Assembly (NCBI GenBank): GCA_012514835.1
Contig: JAAYZM010000110.1
Coordinates: 1 to 10,508 of the forward strand
Origin: Actinomycetales bacterium
GTDB lineage: Bacteria; Actinomycetota; Actinomycetes; Actinomycetales; Cellulomonadaceae
DNA: 10,508 nt
Direction of reading: 5' to 3'
Positions 1 to 6,598 of this stretch are shown one piece after another. The notes beneath the pieces are model-generated. The model made no database searches and was not told the origin of the DNA. It worked only from the letters and a program-made list of their open reading frames with translations. How positions within the stretch are numbered: the first letter of the stretch is position 1; the number at the start of each line of letters is the position of its first letter. A program made the position numbers and the translations under genes.

Positions 1-60
1 CGAAGAAACTCGAGCCACACGTGTCCCTGGGACTGGTGAAGGGGTGGGGGGTACGGGTGG

Positions 61-93
61 GGCGGGCGGACCCCCAGGGAGGGTCCGCCCGCC
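61..93 (-). terminator. GC-rich terminator hairpin closing the minus-strand sugar ABC operon
   Basis: A perfect 13-bp inverted repeat (GGCGGGCGGACCC at 61-73, GGGTCCGCCCGCC at 81-93) encloses a 7-nt loop. It starts 7 bases after the stop codon of the last permease gene as read on the minus strand. There is no U-tract beyond the stem; the following minus-strand sequence is C-rich. That is common for actinobacterial intrinsic terminators. The remaining bases 1-60 show no recognisable gene. Confidence 0.75.
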
Positions 94-99
94 GAGGTC

Positions 100-987
100 C
101 TAGCCCTTGACGGAGCCGGACATGAGGCCGCCGATGAAGTAGCGACCCAGCAGGATGTACACGAGCAGGGTGGGCAACGAGGCGAGCAGAGCACCCGCCA
201 TCGAGATCCCGTAGTTGGTCAGGAGCGCGCCGTTCGCGAGGTTGTTCAGCGCGAGCGTCACGGGGCCGTTCTGGCTCGAGGAGAAGAACACGGCGAACAG
301 GAAGTCGTTCCACGCCGTCGTGAACTGCCAGATGAGCACCACCACGAAGCTCGGGATCGAGATCGCGAGCACCACCGAGCCGAAGGTCCGCAGCATGCCC
401 GCGCCGTCGACGCGCGCGGCCTCGATGAGCTCCTCGGGCACGGACATGTAGTAGTTGCGGAAGATCAGCGTGGTGATCGGGATGCCGTAGATCACGTGCA
501 GGATGATCAGTGACGGCACGCCGCTCGGCACCCCCGCGCCCAGCATGAGCTGGAGGAGCGGGATCATCACGGCCTGGTACGGGATGAACATCCCGAAGAG
601 GATGAGCGTGAAGACGAGGTCCGAGTACGGGAAGCGCCAGCGGGCGAGCACGAACCCGTTCATCGCCCCGAGGAACGAGGAGATGACGGCGGCCGGGACC
701 ACCATCTGCACCGTGCGCCAGATCGCGGGGGACAGCGCGTCCCACGCGCCCTTCCAGTTGTCGAGGATCCAGACCTCGGGCAGGTTCCACGCGCGCACCG
801 CGGCAGCGTCGCCCGCACCCTTGAAGCTCGTCACGAAGAGCACGTAGACGGGGATGAGCACGACCAGCAGGAAGAACAGGAGCACGAGGTACCGCAAGGT
901 GCGCGAGACGCTGAAGCGCTCCTTCGCCTTGCGGGCCGCAGCCTTGGCCGGGACACCGAACGAGGTGTCGGACTTGACGGCGCTCAC
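100..987 (-). CDS. Carbohydrate ABC transporter permease, MalG/GtsC type (CUT1, second permease)
   Basis: This 295-residue inner-membrane permease forms half of the translocation channel of a binding-protein-dependent sugar importer. The GTG start at 987 is chosen because it overlaps the stop of the upstream permease gene (shared GTGA), leaving a short charged N-terminal tail before the first membrane segment. About six hydrophobic segments are visible, the first in residues ~25-50. The conserved cytoplasmic EAA loop, which docks the ATPase, reads EELIEAARVDGAG near residues 183-205, in the form usual for the BPD_transp_1 family. Length fits MalG-type permeases (270-300 residues). It is the last gene of a binding protein - permease - permease operon and is followed by a strong terminator. 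The open frame continues upstream, but that part is the shadow of the neighbouring gene. The family is clear; the substrate is inferred from the binding protein. Confidence 0.93.
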   Translation of the reverse strand: MSAVKSDTSFGVPAKAAARKAKERFSVSRTLRYLVLLFFLLVVLIPVYVLFVTSFKGAGDAAAVRAWNLPEVWILDNWKGAWDALSPAIWRTVQMVVPAAVISSFLGAMNGFVLARWRFPYSDLVFTLILFGMFIPYQAVMIPLLQLMLGAGVPSGVPSLIILHVIYGIPITTLIFRNYYMSVPEELIEAARVDGAGMLRTFGSVVLAISIPSFVVVLIWQFTTAWNDFLFAVFFSSSQNGPVTLALNNLANGALLTNYGISMAGALLASLPTLLVYILLGRYFIGGLMSGSVKG

Positions 988-1889
988 TTGGACTTCTCCG
1001 TCCGGGTGATGTGGATGAGGTAAGGGATGATCAGCGCCGCGACGATCACGAGGAGGATCGAGCCCACGGCCGCCGAGTTGGCGTAGTCGAAGCTCGACTT
1101 GAACACGTACATGTCGATCGCGGGAACCTTGGTCTGGTAGTTCGCGGGCTTCGAGATCGCCATGATGAGGTCGAAGGCCTTGAGCGACATGTGACCGACG
1201 ATGATGACGGCGGACAGGGCGACCGGGCCGAGCTGGGGGAACAGCACGTGGCGGTAGAGCTGCCACTCCGTCGCGCCGTCCACGCGGGCGGCCTCGCGGT
1301 GCTCCTCGGGGATCCCGCGGAACCCGGCGAGGAAGAGGGCCATGACGTAGCCGGACAGCTGCCAGATGGCGGGGATCGCGATCGCGGCGATGCCGACGTC
1401 GACGTTGTTCCACCAGTTGTTCTGCAGGAAGTCGAGGCCCACGATCTGGAAGAGGCGGTTGAGGCCCGAGGCCTGCTCACCCTGGTTGGAGTTGAGCAGC
1501 CAGCGCCACACGACGCCGGAGGCGACGAAGGACACGGCCATCGGGAAGAGGTAGATCGAGCGGAAGACGCCCTCGAAGCGCACGGGCCGGTCGAGGAGCC
1601 ACGCCCACAGGAAGCCGAAGAACATGGTGCCCGCGAGGAACACGACGGTGTAGAGCAAGAGGTTCTTGAGCGAGTGCTGGAAGGCCTCGGTGCCGAGGAG
1701 CGCGACGTAGTTGTCGAACCACACGAACGACGACGGCGCGCGGCCGGTCGCCTGCGCGGCGGTGTGGATGTCCGTCATGGAGGTCTGCGCGTTCGCGGCG
1801 AGCAAGCCGTAGACGAACACGGCCATGAGGATGATCGAGGGGGAGATGAGGAGCAGGGGAGGTCCCCAGCGGCGGAGCTGGCGAGGCAC
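984..1889 (-). CDS. Carbohydrate ABC transporter permease, MalF/GtsB type (CUT1, first permease)
   Basis: This 301-residue membrane permease pairs with the MalG-type protein encoded downstream. The GTG start at 1889 is preferred over an ATG farther upstream (1973): a perfect AGGAGG lies 5 bases before it, and the extra upstream residues are arginine-rich and overlap a hairpin. The protein begins VPRQLRRWGPPLLLISPSI, a basic N-terminus leading into membrane segment 1, and about six hydrophobic segments follow. The EAA loop reads EEHREAARVDGAT at roughly residues 194-215, followed by the usual P-Q-L-G-P turn. Its stop overlaps the next start by 4 bases, implying translational coupling and a 1:1 permease ratio. 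No ATPase gene sits in this operon, so a shared MsiK-like ATPase elsewhere in the genome probably energises it (inference from actinobacterial CUT1 systems). Confidence 0.92.
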   Translation of the reverse strand: MPRQLRRWGPPLLLISPSIILMAVFVYGLLAANAQTSMTDIHTAAQATGRAPSSFVWFDNYVALLGTEAFQHSLKNLLLYTVVFLAGTMFFGFLWAWLLDRPVRFEGVFRSIYLFPMAVSFVASGVVWRWLLNSNQGEQASGLNRLFQIVGLDFLQNNWWNNVDVGIAAIAIPAIWQLSGYVMALFLAGFRGIPEEHREAARVDGATEWQLYRHVLFPQLGPVALSAVIIVGHMSLKAFDLIMAISKPANYQTKVPAIDMYVFKSSFDYANSAAVGSILLVIVAALIIPYLIHITRTEKSK

Positions 1890-1894
1890 CGGTG

Positions 1895-1900
1895 CCTCCT
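1895..1900 (-). promoter_or_regulatory. Ribosome binding site AGGAGG deciding the first permease start
   Basis: The minus strand reads AGGAGG, then 5 bases, then GTG at 1889. This complete anti-Shine-Dalgarno match fixes the GTG as the start rather than the ATG 84 bases upstream. The strong site may compensate for reduced read-through past the hairpin just upstream. Confidence 0.8.
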
Positions 1901-1937
1901 TGGGTCGGCGGGGTGTGCGGGAGGGGAGGGCGGCACG

Positions 1938-1974
1938 GGTGCGGTCTCGTCGAGGGTGTCGACGAGACCGCACC
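1938..1974 (-). terminator. Intra-operon hairpin between binding-protein gene and permeases (attenuator or mRNA stabiliser)
   Basis: A perfect 16-bp inverted repeat (GGTGCGGTCTCGTCGA at 1938-1953, TCGACGAGACCGCACC at 1959-1974) has a 5-nt loop. On the minus strand it begins 16 bases after the binding-protein stop and lies about 50 bases before the first permease start. No U-tract follows, so full termination is not assured. In binding-protein operons such as malEFG, a structure in this place protects the 3' end of the binding-protein message and lowers permease expression, which gives the excess of binding protein these systems need. That role here is inferred from position. Confidence 0.7.
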
Positions 1975-1989
1975 GCGTCAGGGGTTCGA

Positions 1990-3282
1990 CTAGCCCATCG
2001 CCGCAGCGAGCTCGGACTGGAAGGTCGCGAGGTCAGAGCCGCCGGTGGTGAACTTGCTGGTCGCGTCGGAGATCGCGTTCAGCGCAGCGATCGGGGTCGC
2101 CGCACCGTGCGCGAGCGAGGACACGATCTGGTCGGAGCCGAACGACTCGATGGCCGTCTGCTGGTACTCGGAGAACTCCGCAGGGTCCGCGTCCGTGCGG
2201 GCCGGGATGGAGCCCTTGGCCTTGTTGAACGCGACCTGGCCCTCGAGCGAGCCGACCGTCTCGAGCCACGCCTTCGCGCCGTCGGGGTGCGGGGCACCCA
2301 CGGGGAGCGTGAAGGAGTCCGCGAGGAAGTCGAAGACGCCGTCCGTCCCGGGGACCGGGAAGTAGGTGAAGTCGGTGCCGGCAGCCTTGCCGGCCTCCTC
2401 GAACGCGGCCACGGCCCAGTCGCCCATCACGTTGAAGGCGGCCTGGCCGTCCATGACCTGCTGGGTGGCGTCCGGCCAGTCCAGACCGTCACGGTCGGTG
2501 TTGGTGTAGCTCATGGCCTTCTCGAAGGCCTCGAGCGCACCGGTCACCTCGGCGCCGGCCCAGTCGGTCGTGCCGTCCCACAGGCCGTTGTAGGTCGAGA
2601 CGCCGAGCTCGGCGAGCAGGACGGTCTCGAGCAGGTGCACCTGGGTCCACGTCGTCGCGACCGACAGCGGGGTGAAGCCCGCGGCCTGGATCGTGTCGAA
2701 CGCGGTGAACCACTCATCGAGCGAGGCGTACGTCGCCTCGGGGTCGAGACCCGCCTCGGTGATGACGGTGGGGTTGGCCCACACGACGTTCGCGCGGTGG
2801 ATGTTCGACGGGACCGAGTAGATCTTGCCGTCCACCGTGAGGCGGTCCACGAGGTCGGCCGGGAACGCGTTGCGCAGCCCGAACTCGTCGAAGAGGTTCG
2901 CGATGTCCTCGATCTGACCGGCGTTGATGTAGTCGGTCAGCTCGGCACCGGCGTGGGCCTGGAAGGTGTCCGGCGGGTCGTTCGCCTGGAGGCGCGACTG
3001 CAGGAGGTCCTTCGCGGCGGAGCCGGCGCCACCGGCGACGGCGCCGTTGATGAACTCCACGTTCGGGTGCTGGGTGTCGAACACCGAGACGAGGGCGTCG
3101 AGGCCCAGCTTCTCGGAGCCCGAGGCCCACCACGTGAAGACCTCGACCTCGGTCTGCTCGGCGGCGTCGCCACCAGCGGGGGAGCTCGGGTCCGTCGTGC
3201 TGCCGCCGTTGCTGCAGGCAGCCAGTGCGAGGCTCGCGGCCACGAGGCCGGTCACCAGCGCTGGGGTGCGTCGAATACGCAT
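1990..3282 (-). CDS. Sugar ABC transporter substrate-binding lipoprotein, glucose/mannose-binding type (GtsA-like)
   Basis: This 430-residue lipoprotein captures sugar outside the membrane for the two downstream permeases. The ATG at 3282 is preceded by AGGAGA (10-base spacing) and starts a classic lipoprotein signal: MRIRR, a hydrophobic stretch, and lipobox LALAAC with the lipidated Cys at residue 23. A Ser/Thr/Gly/Pro-rich tether of about 20 residues follows. The mature protein is family 1 (MalE-like) in size and fold. It carries stretches I recall from the Thermus thermophilus glucose/mannose-binding protein: VFTWWASG (residues ~48-55), DTFQAHAG, PSNIHRANVVW, TWTQVHL, AAFNVMGDWA, and SLAHGAATP near the C-terminus. 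Those segments include the Trp and His residues that line the monosaccharide site in that family. I infer glucose/mannose or a related gluco-sugar as ligand. A short oligosaccharide cannot be excluded. Upstream ORF extension to 3495 was rejected. Confidence 0.93.
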   Translation of the reverse strand: MRIRRTPALVTGLVAASLALAACSNGGSTTDPSSPAGGDAAEQTEVEVFTWWASGSEKLGLDALVSVFDTQHPNVEFINGAVAGGAGSAAKDLLQSRLQANDPPDTFQAHAGAELTDYINAGQIEDIANLFDEFGLRNAFPADLVDRLTVDGKIYSVPSNIHRANVVWANPTVITEAGLDPEATYASLDEWFTAFDTIQAAGFTPLSVATTWTQVHLLETVLLAELGVSTYNGLWDGTTDWAGAEVTGALEAFEKAMSYTNTDRDGLDWPDATQQVMDGQAAFNVMGDWAVAAFEEAGKAAGTDFTYFPVPGTDGVFDFLADSFTLPVGAPHPDGAKAWLETVGSLEGQVAFNKAKGSIPARTDADPAEFSEYQQTAIESFGSDQIVSSLAHGAATPIAALNAISDATSKFTTGGSDLATFQSELAAAMG

Positions 3283-3292
3283 CTGTTTTCTC

Positions 3293-3298
3293 TCTCCT
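3293..3298 (-). promoter_or_regulatory. Ribosome binding site of the binding-protein gene
   Basis: The minus strand reads AGGAGA, then 10 bases (A-rich: GAGAAAACAG), then ATG at 3282. The spacing is on the long side, but the purine run AGGAGAGAG gives alternative closer pairings. The A-rich spacer stands out in this GC-rich sequence and probably keeps the start unpaired. Confidence 0.65.
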
Positions 3299-3331
3299 AC
3301 GTCGTCATTGCCGTGGATAACGGTGAGACCG

Positions 3332-3355
3332 CGCACCCCGAAGTGTCGGGGTGCG
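3332..3355 (-). other. Perfect 10-bp hairpin in the leader of the binding-protein gene
   Basis: CGCACCCCGA (3332-3341) and TCGGGGTGCG (3346-3355) are exact inverted repeats with a 4-nt loop. They lie 50-73 bases upstream of the binding-protein ATG. If transcription starts upstream of it, this is a stable hairpin in the 5' leader. If transcription starts downstream, it would be a double-stranded operator. A second hairpin lies 3 bases further upstream. Confidence 0.55.
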
Positions 3356-3358
3356 ATG

Positions 3359-3378
3359 CCGGCCGCGTTCACGGCCGG
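3359..3378 (-). other. Second hairpin in the divergent regulatory region
   Basis: CCGGCCG (3359-3365) and CGGCCGG (3372-3378) pair as a 7-bp stem with a 6-nt loop, immediately next to the 10-bp hairpin at 3332-3355. The two together suggest a structured leader ahead of the binding-protein gene. The function is unknown. Confidence 0.45.
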
Positions 3379-3418
3379 AGTGCTGCATGCCTCATCCAAG
3401 GGCATCCGGAGCGTTGGC

Positions 3419-3431
3419 GTCAAGAAGTGAA
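3419..3431 (-). promoter_or_regulatory. Candidate ROK regulator operator (TTCACTTCTTGAC)
   Basis: On the minus strand this 13-mer differs at one position (base 3) from the Rok7B7 consensus TTKAMKHSTTSAV, which I recall from Streptomyces work but could not verify here. It overlaps TTGACG (3418-3423), the best -35-like hexamer for the leftward transcript. A weak TTGGAT lies 18 bases beyond as a possible -10. A ROK protein bound here would block the leftward importer promoter. Assignment is inference from position and recalled consensus. Confidence 0.4.
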
Positions 3432-3440
3432 CGCAAGAGT

Positions 3441-3467
3441 AGCCAAACCGTGATCTTGGCTTGATCA
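3441..3467. promoter_or_regulatory. Overlapping short inverted repeats in the divergent promoter region
   Basis: Two dyads overlap here: AGCCAA (3441-3446) with TTGGCT (3456-3461), and TGATC (3451-3455) with GATCA (3463-3467). The stretch is less GC-rich than its surroundings and lies between the two divergent genes, about 100 bases before the ROK start. It is a plausible regulator-binding region. No known consensus was matched with confidence. Confidence 0.35.
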
Positions 3468-3549
3468 GATAAACGCAGGTCACAGCCGTGCCCACGCTCC
3501 CACACCGCGCAGATCAGGACGCTCGACCCCCCGTGAACACGCGCTCCGC

Positions 3550-3555
3550 TATGCT
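3550..3555 (+). promoter_or_regulatory. -10 box (TATGCT) of a probable leaderless transcript for the ROK operon
   Basis: TATGCT is followed by 6 bases and then the GTG at 3562, so transcription would begin at or next to the start codon. There is no purine-rich ribosome binding site before that GTG. Both fit leaderless translation, which is common in Actinobacteria. No convincing -35 hexamer is seen 16-18 bases upstream; that stretch is a run of C. Confidence 0.5.
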
Positions 3556-3561
3556 GCGCGC

Positions 3562-4746
3562 GTGGGAACGGACCGGGTGACGCCGGGCTCGCAGACTTCA
3601 CTGCGTGAAGCCAACCGGGCTCGGATCGTGAACGCCGTCCAGCAGCGTGGCTCGCTCACGCAGGTCGAGCTGGCCGGTGTCACAGGCCTGTCCCCGGCCA
3701 CCGTCTCCAACATCGTCAAGGAGCTCGTGGCCAGCGGGGTGCTCCACACCTCGCCCACGTCCCGCAGCGGACGCCGCGCCCTCCAGGTGACCCTCGCGCG
3801 CAACCTCGGCCTCGTGGCCGGGTTCCACTTCGACTCGCGGTCCTTGCGTGTCGCGCTGTCCGACGTCGCGCACCGCATCGTGGCCGAGCAGCGCATGCCG
3901 CTCGCCCCCGACCACCGGGCCGACGCCGGGCTCGACCGCGCGGCCCTCATGCTCGGCGAGATGGTCGAGTCCGTGGACGCGGCGCTCGACGAGGTGCTCG
4001 CCGTCGGCGTCGGCGTCCCCGCTCCCGTCGACGTCGCCACCGGGACCGTGTCCTCGCTCGGGCTGCTGCGCGGGTGGGACGGCGCCGCCGTCCCGGAGAT
4101 CCTCGGGGCCCGCCTGGGCGTGCCCGTCCAGGTCGACAACGAGGCCAACCTCGGTGCGCTCGCGGAGGCTCGCCTCGGTGCGGGGCGCGGCTGCCAGCAC
4201 GTCCTCTACGTCCGGGTGTCCCACGGGGTCGGCGGGGGGCTCGTGCTGGGCGGTGAGGTGTTCCGCGGGCGGGTCGGTGCCGCGGGGGAGATCGGGCACG
4301 TCTCGGTGGACGAGCACGGCTCGGTGTGCCGCTGCGGCAACCGGGGCTGCCTCGAGACGATCGTGGGTGCGCCCGCGCTCCTCGAGACGCTGCGCTCGTC
4401 GCACGGCTCGCTCTCGCTCCGGGACGTGATCGTGCGGGCGGCCGAGGGGGACCCGGGCTGCCGGCGCGTCATCTCCGACGCGGGCCGCCACCTCGGGATG
4501 GCCGTGGCGACCGTGTGCAACGTGCTCGACCCCGAGGTCGTCGTGGTGGGCGGTGAGCTCGCGGAGGCGGGTGAGCTGCTCCTCGAACCGATGCGTGCCG
4601 CGATCGAGGCGTGCACCATCCCCGCCGTCGTCGGCCCCGTCCGCGTCGTCGCGGGCGAGCTCGGCGCCTCGGCCGAGGTGCGTGGAGCCCTCGCCGTCGC
4701 GCTCGACCAGGTGTCCATCGCTGGACGGAAGCAGGTGGCCGGATGA
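3562..4746 (+). CDS. ROK-family transcriptional regulator (XylR/Rok7B7-like)
   Basis: This 394-residue cytoplasmic DNA-binding protein is a probable sugar-responsive repressor or pleiotropic regulator. Residues ~12-75 form a winged helix-turn-helix (NRARIVNAVQQRGSLTQVEL, then GLSPATVSNIVKEL). The ROK sugar-kinase-like domain follows. It contains the zinc signature with His246 (EIGH) and C256-x-C258-G-x-x-G-C263-x-E265. Kinase function looks lost: the N-terminal phosphate-binding D-x-G-G-T motif is replaced by FHFDSRSL, and the N-D-x-N segment of ROK kinases reads N193-E194-A195-N196, so Glu replaces the catalytic Asp. GTG at 3562 is preferred because of the -10 box 6 bases upstream; an alternative GTG at 3577 has only a weak purine run. 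The stop overlaps the start of the xylF-like gene (ATGA), so regulator and importer are co-translated. It lies divergent to a second sugar importer and probably controls both. I recall the same arrangement around rok7B7 in Streptomyces coelicolor. Confidence 0.92.
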   Translation: MGTDRVTPGSQTSLREANRARIVNAVQQRGSLTQVELAGVTGLSPATVSNIVKELVASGVLHTSPTSRSGRRALQVTLARNLGLVAGFHFDSRSLRVALSDVAHRIVAEQRMPLAPDHRADAGLDRAALMLGEMVESVDAALDEVLAVGVGVPAPVDVATGTVSSLGLLRGWDGAAVPEILGARLGVPVQVDNEANLGALAEARLGAGRGCQHVLYVRVSHGVGGGLVLGGEVFRGRVGAAGEIGHVSVDEHGSVCRCGNRGCLETIVGAPALLETLRSSHGSLSLRDVIVRAAEGDPGCRRVISDAGRHLGMAVATVCNVLDPEVVVVGGELAEAGELLLEPMRAAIEACTIPAVVGPVRVVAGELGASAEVRGALAVALDQVSIAGRKQVAG

Positions 4747-5834
4747 CCGCACGTCGACCCGCGTCCTTCCTCGGGCTGATCGCCGCCGCGCTGCTCGTGC
4801 TCGCCGCGTGCTCCCAGCCCGCCTCGCCCGACGGCCAGCACGGCGAGGTGATCGGCTTCCTCCTCCCCGAGTCGAAGACGGCGCGGTACGAAGGCGTGGA
4901 CCGGCCCGCGTTCGAGCGCGTCGTCGCCGCGAGGTGCCCCACGTGCACACTGCTCACCGCGAACGCCGACCAGGACGCGGAGCGCCAGCAGCAGCAGGCC
5001 GAGTCGATGCTGACGCGCGGGGCGGGCGTGCTCGTGATCGACGCCGTCGACGCGGTCGCGGCGATCAGCATCGTCAACCGGGCGCACGAGCTCGGCGTGC
5101 CCGTGATCGCGTACGACCGCTTCATCGCGGACGCGAACCTCGACTTCTACGTGTCCTTCGACCCGCGGCACATCGGCAGGCTCCAGGGCGAGGCGCTCGT
5201 CGCGTCCCTCCTCGCGGAGCGCTCGGGCCCCGAGGACGAGGTGCAGGGCGTGCTGCTCGTCAACGGTTCCGCGACCGACCCCAACTCCGCCGGGCTGCGC
5301 GCCGGGGTCGGGTCAGCGCTCGAGGGGACGGGGATCGAGATCCTCGCCGAGCACGACACCCCCGACTGGAGCCCCGAGAAGGCCCAGGAGTGGGTGACCG
5401 GACAGCTTCCGCAGTTCGCGGACCGGGTCGACGCCGTGTACGCGGCCAACGACGGCATGGCGGGCGGCGTGGTCGCCGCGCTCCGCGCCGCGGGCCGCGT
5501 CCCGGTGCCACCCGTCACGGGGCAGGACGCCGAGCTCGCCGCCCTGCAGCGGATCGTCGCGGGGGACCAGCTCATGACTGTCTACAAGGCCCTCGACCAG
5601 CAGGCGCGCACGGCCGCGGAGCTCGCGGTGCGGATCCTGCGTGGGGAGCAGCCGCGGCCCACGGCGGTGGTCGACGGCGTCCCGGCGCTCCTGCTCACCC
5701 CGGTCTCGCTGACCATCGAGAATCTTGGCCGCGTCATCGTCGACGGCGGCGTCTACTCCCTGGAGGAGATCTGCGTGGAGCCCTACACCCGCGCCTGCAT
5801 CGAGGCAGGCTTGCTGACGGAGGGAGACGGATGA
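4743..5834 (+). CDS. xylF: Sugar ABC transporter substrate-binding lipoprotein, XylF/ChvE type
   Basis: This 363-residue binding protein belongs to the periplasmic-binding type I (ribose/xylose) superfamily and serves the adjacent ATPase and permease. The ATG at 4743 overlaps the ROK stop and begins a lipoprotein signal (MTARR, hydrophobic core, lipobox LVLAAC with Cys23). Family hallmarks are IGFLLPESKTARYEG (residues ~36-50), NADQDAERQQQQAESML, GVLVIDAVD, and YDRFIADANLDFYVSFDPRHIG starting at residue 124. The last closely matches the E. coli XylF segment around YDR...D.DFY.SFD. The C-terminal half has AANDGMAGG and a GQDAE motif typical of the hinge region. D-xylose is the first guess, but ChvE-like members bind glucose, arabinose or galactose as well. 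The frame continues upstream to 4611 inside the ROK gene, and that part was excluded. The 3' end contains the ribosome binding site of the next gene. Confidence 0.9.
   Translation: MTARRPASFLGLIAAALLVLAACSQPASPDGQHGEVIGFLLPESKTARYEGVDRPAFERVVAARCPTCTLLTANADQDAERQQQQAESMLTRGAGVLVIDAVDAVAAISIVNRAHELGVPVIAYDRFIADANLDFYVSFDPRHIGRLQGEALVASLLAERSGPEDEVQGVLLVNGSATDPNSAGLRAGVGSALEGTGIEILAEHDTPDWSPEKAQEWVTGQLPQFADRVDAVYAANDGMAGGVVAALRAAGRVPVPPVTGQDAELAALQRIVAGDQLMTVYKALDQQARTAAELAVRILRGEQPRPTAVVDGVPALLLTPVSLTIENLGRVIVDGGVYSLEEICVEPYTRACIEAGLLTEGDG
5819..5823 (+). promoter_or_regulatory. Ribosome binding site of the xylG-like gene inside the end of xylF
   Basis: GGAGG at 5819-5823, within the last codons of xylF, stands 7 bases before the ATG at 5831. 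It supports that ATG as the start and translation coupled to termination of xylF. The other overlapping starts in this operon (4743, 6595) have only weak purine runs. Confidence 0.65.
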
Positions 5835-6598
5835 GCGCACCCGTGCTGTCGTTGCGTGCCGTCGCGAAGAGCTACGGGGCGGCTCGTGCGCTCGACGGTG
5901 TCGACGTCGAGCTGCACCGCCACGAGGTGCTCGCCGTGATCGGCGACTCGGGGGCGGGCAAGTCGACGCTCGTGGGCGTCATGTCCGGCAACCAGCGGCC
6001 CGACGCCGGCGAGATCGCCGTGGACGACCGTCCCGTGACCCTCGCGAGCCCCGCCGTCGCGCGGTCGCACGGCATCGCGAGCGTCTTCCAGGACCTCGCG
6101 CTCGCGCCCAACCTCGACGTGGTCGAGAACCTCTTCCTCGGTGCGGAGCTCACCCGGGGTCGGCTGCTCGACGAGGTCTCGATGGAGAAGCAGGCGTGGG
6201 AGCTGCTGGGGCAGCTCGCTGTGCGCGTGCCGTCCGTGCGGGTGCCCGTGGGGGCGCTCTCCGCGGCGCAGCGTCAAGGCGTCGCGATCGCGCGCTCGCT
6301 CCTCGGGGACCCCAAGGTGATCGTGCTCGACGAGCCGACGGCGTCCCTCGGGATCCGTCAGACGGCGGAGTTCCTCACGCTCGTCGAGCGCTTGCGCAGC
6401 CGTGGCCTGGGCGTGGTGGTGACGAGCCACTCGCTCGTGGACGTGCACGCGGTCGCGGACCGGATCATGGTGCTGCGCCTCGGTCGCGTCAACGGGGAGT
6501 TCGACGCGTCGGTCGCGACCCAGGAGGAGCTGCTCGCTGCCGTGACGGGTGTGGAGTCGCCCGGCAACGGCGCGGTGCGGGGCGGGGGTGCCCGATGA
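5831..6598 (+). CDS. xylG: Single-domain sugar ABC transporter ATP-binding protein, XylG/FrcA type
   Basis: This 255-residue cytoplasmic ATPase powers the XylF/XylH importer. It carries one nucleotide-binding domain, unlike the ~500-residue double-domain E. coli XylG or RbsA, and would act as a homodimer. Visible motifs are Walker A G38-D-S-G-A-G-K-S-T46, Q-loop Gln87 (VFQD), Walker B VIVLD167-E168, the following PTASLG D-loop, and the switch His200 (VVVTSH). The ABC signature is unusual: L143-S-A-A-Q147 followed by RQGVAIAR, where the family normally has LSGGQ or MSGGQ. Both glycines are replaced by alanine, and in a homodimer both ATP sites would be affected. The rest of the domain is intact and the gene is in frame between partners, so it is probably expressed. 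The start ATG overlaps the xylF stop and is served by GGAGG; the stop overlaps the permease start. Confidence 0.9.
   Translation: MSAPVLSLRAVAKSYGAARALDGVDVELHRHEVLAVIGDSGAGKSTLVGVMSGNQRPDAGEIAVDDRPVTLASPAVARSHGIASVFQDLALAPNLDVVENLFLGAELTRGRLLDEVSMEKQAWELLGQLAVRVPSVRVPVGALSAAQRQGVAIARSLLGDPKVIVLDEPTASLGIRQTAEFLTLVERLRSRGLGVVVTSHSLVDVHAVADRIMVLRLGRVNGEFDASVATQEELLAAVTGVESPGNGAVRGGGAR

Noticed and set aside
1825..3453. Plus-strand open frame of 542 codons across the binding-protein gene
   Set aside because: Arg/Glu/Val-rich shadow sequence. The minus strand encodes a lipoprotein with lipobox and binding-protein motifs and has a proper ribosome binding site.
3562..4746. ROK protein as a glucokinase
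   Set aside because: It has an N-terminal winged helix-turn-helix, lacks the D-x-G-G-T phosphate-binding motif, and has Glu in place of the catalytic Asp in the N-D-x-N segment.
3598..4950. Antisense open frame of 450 codons under the ROK gene
   Set aside because: It is Arg/His-rich and motif-free. The plus strand has helix-turn-helix and ROK zinc signatures and better codon third-position GC.
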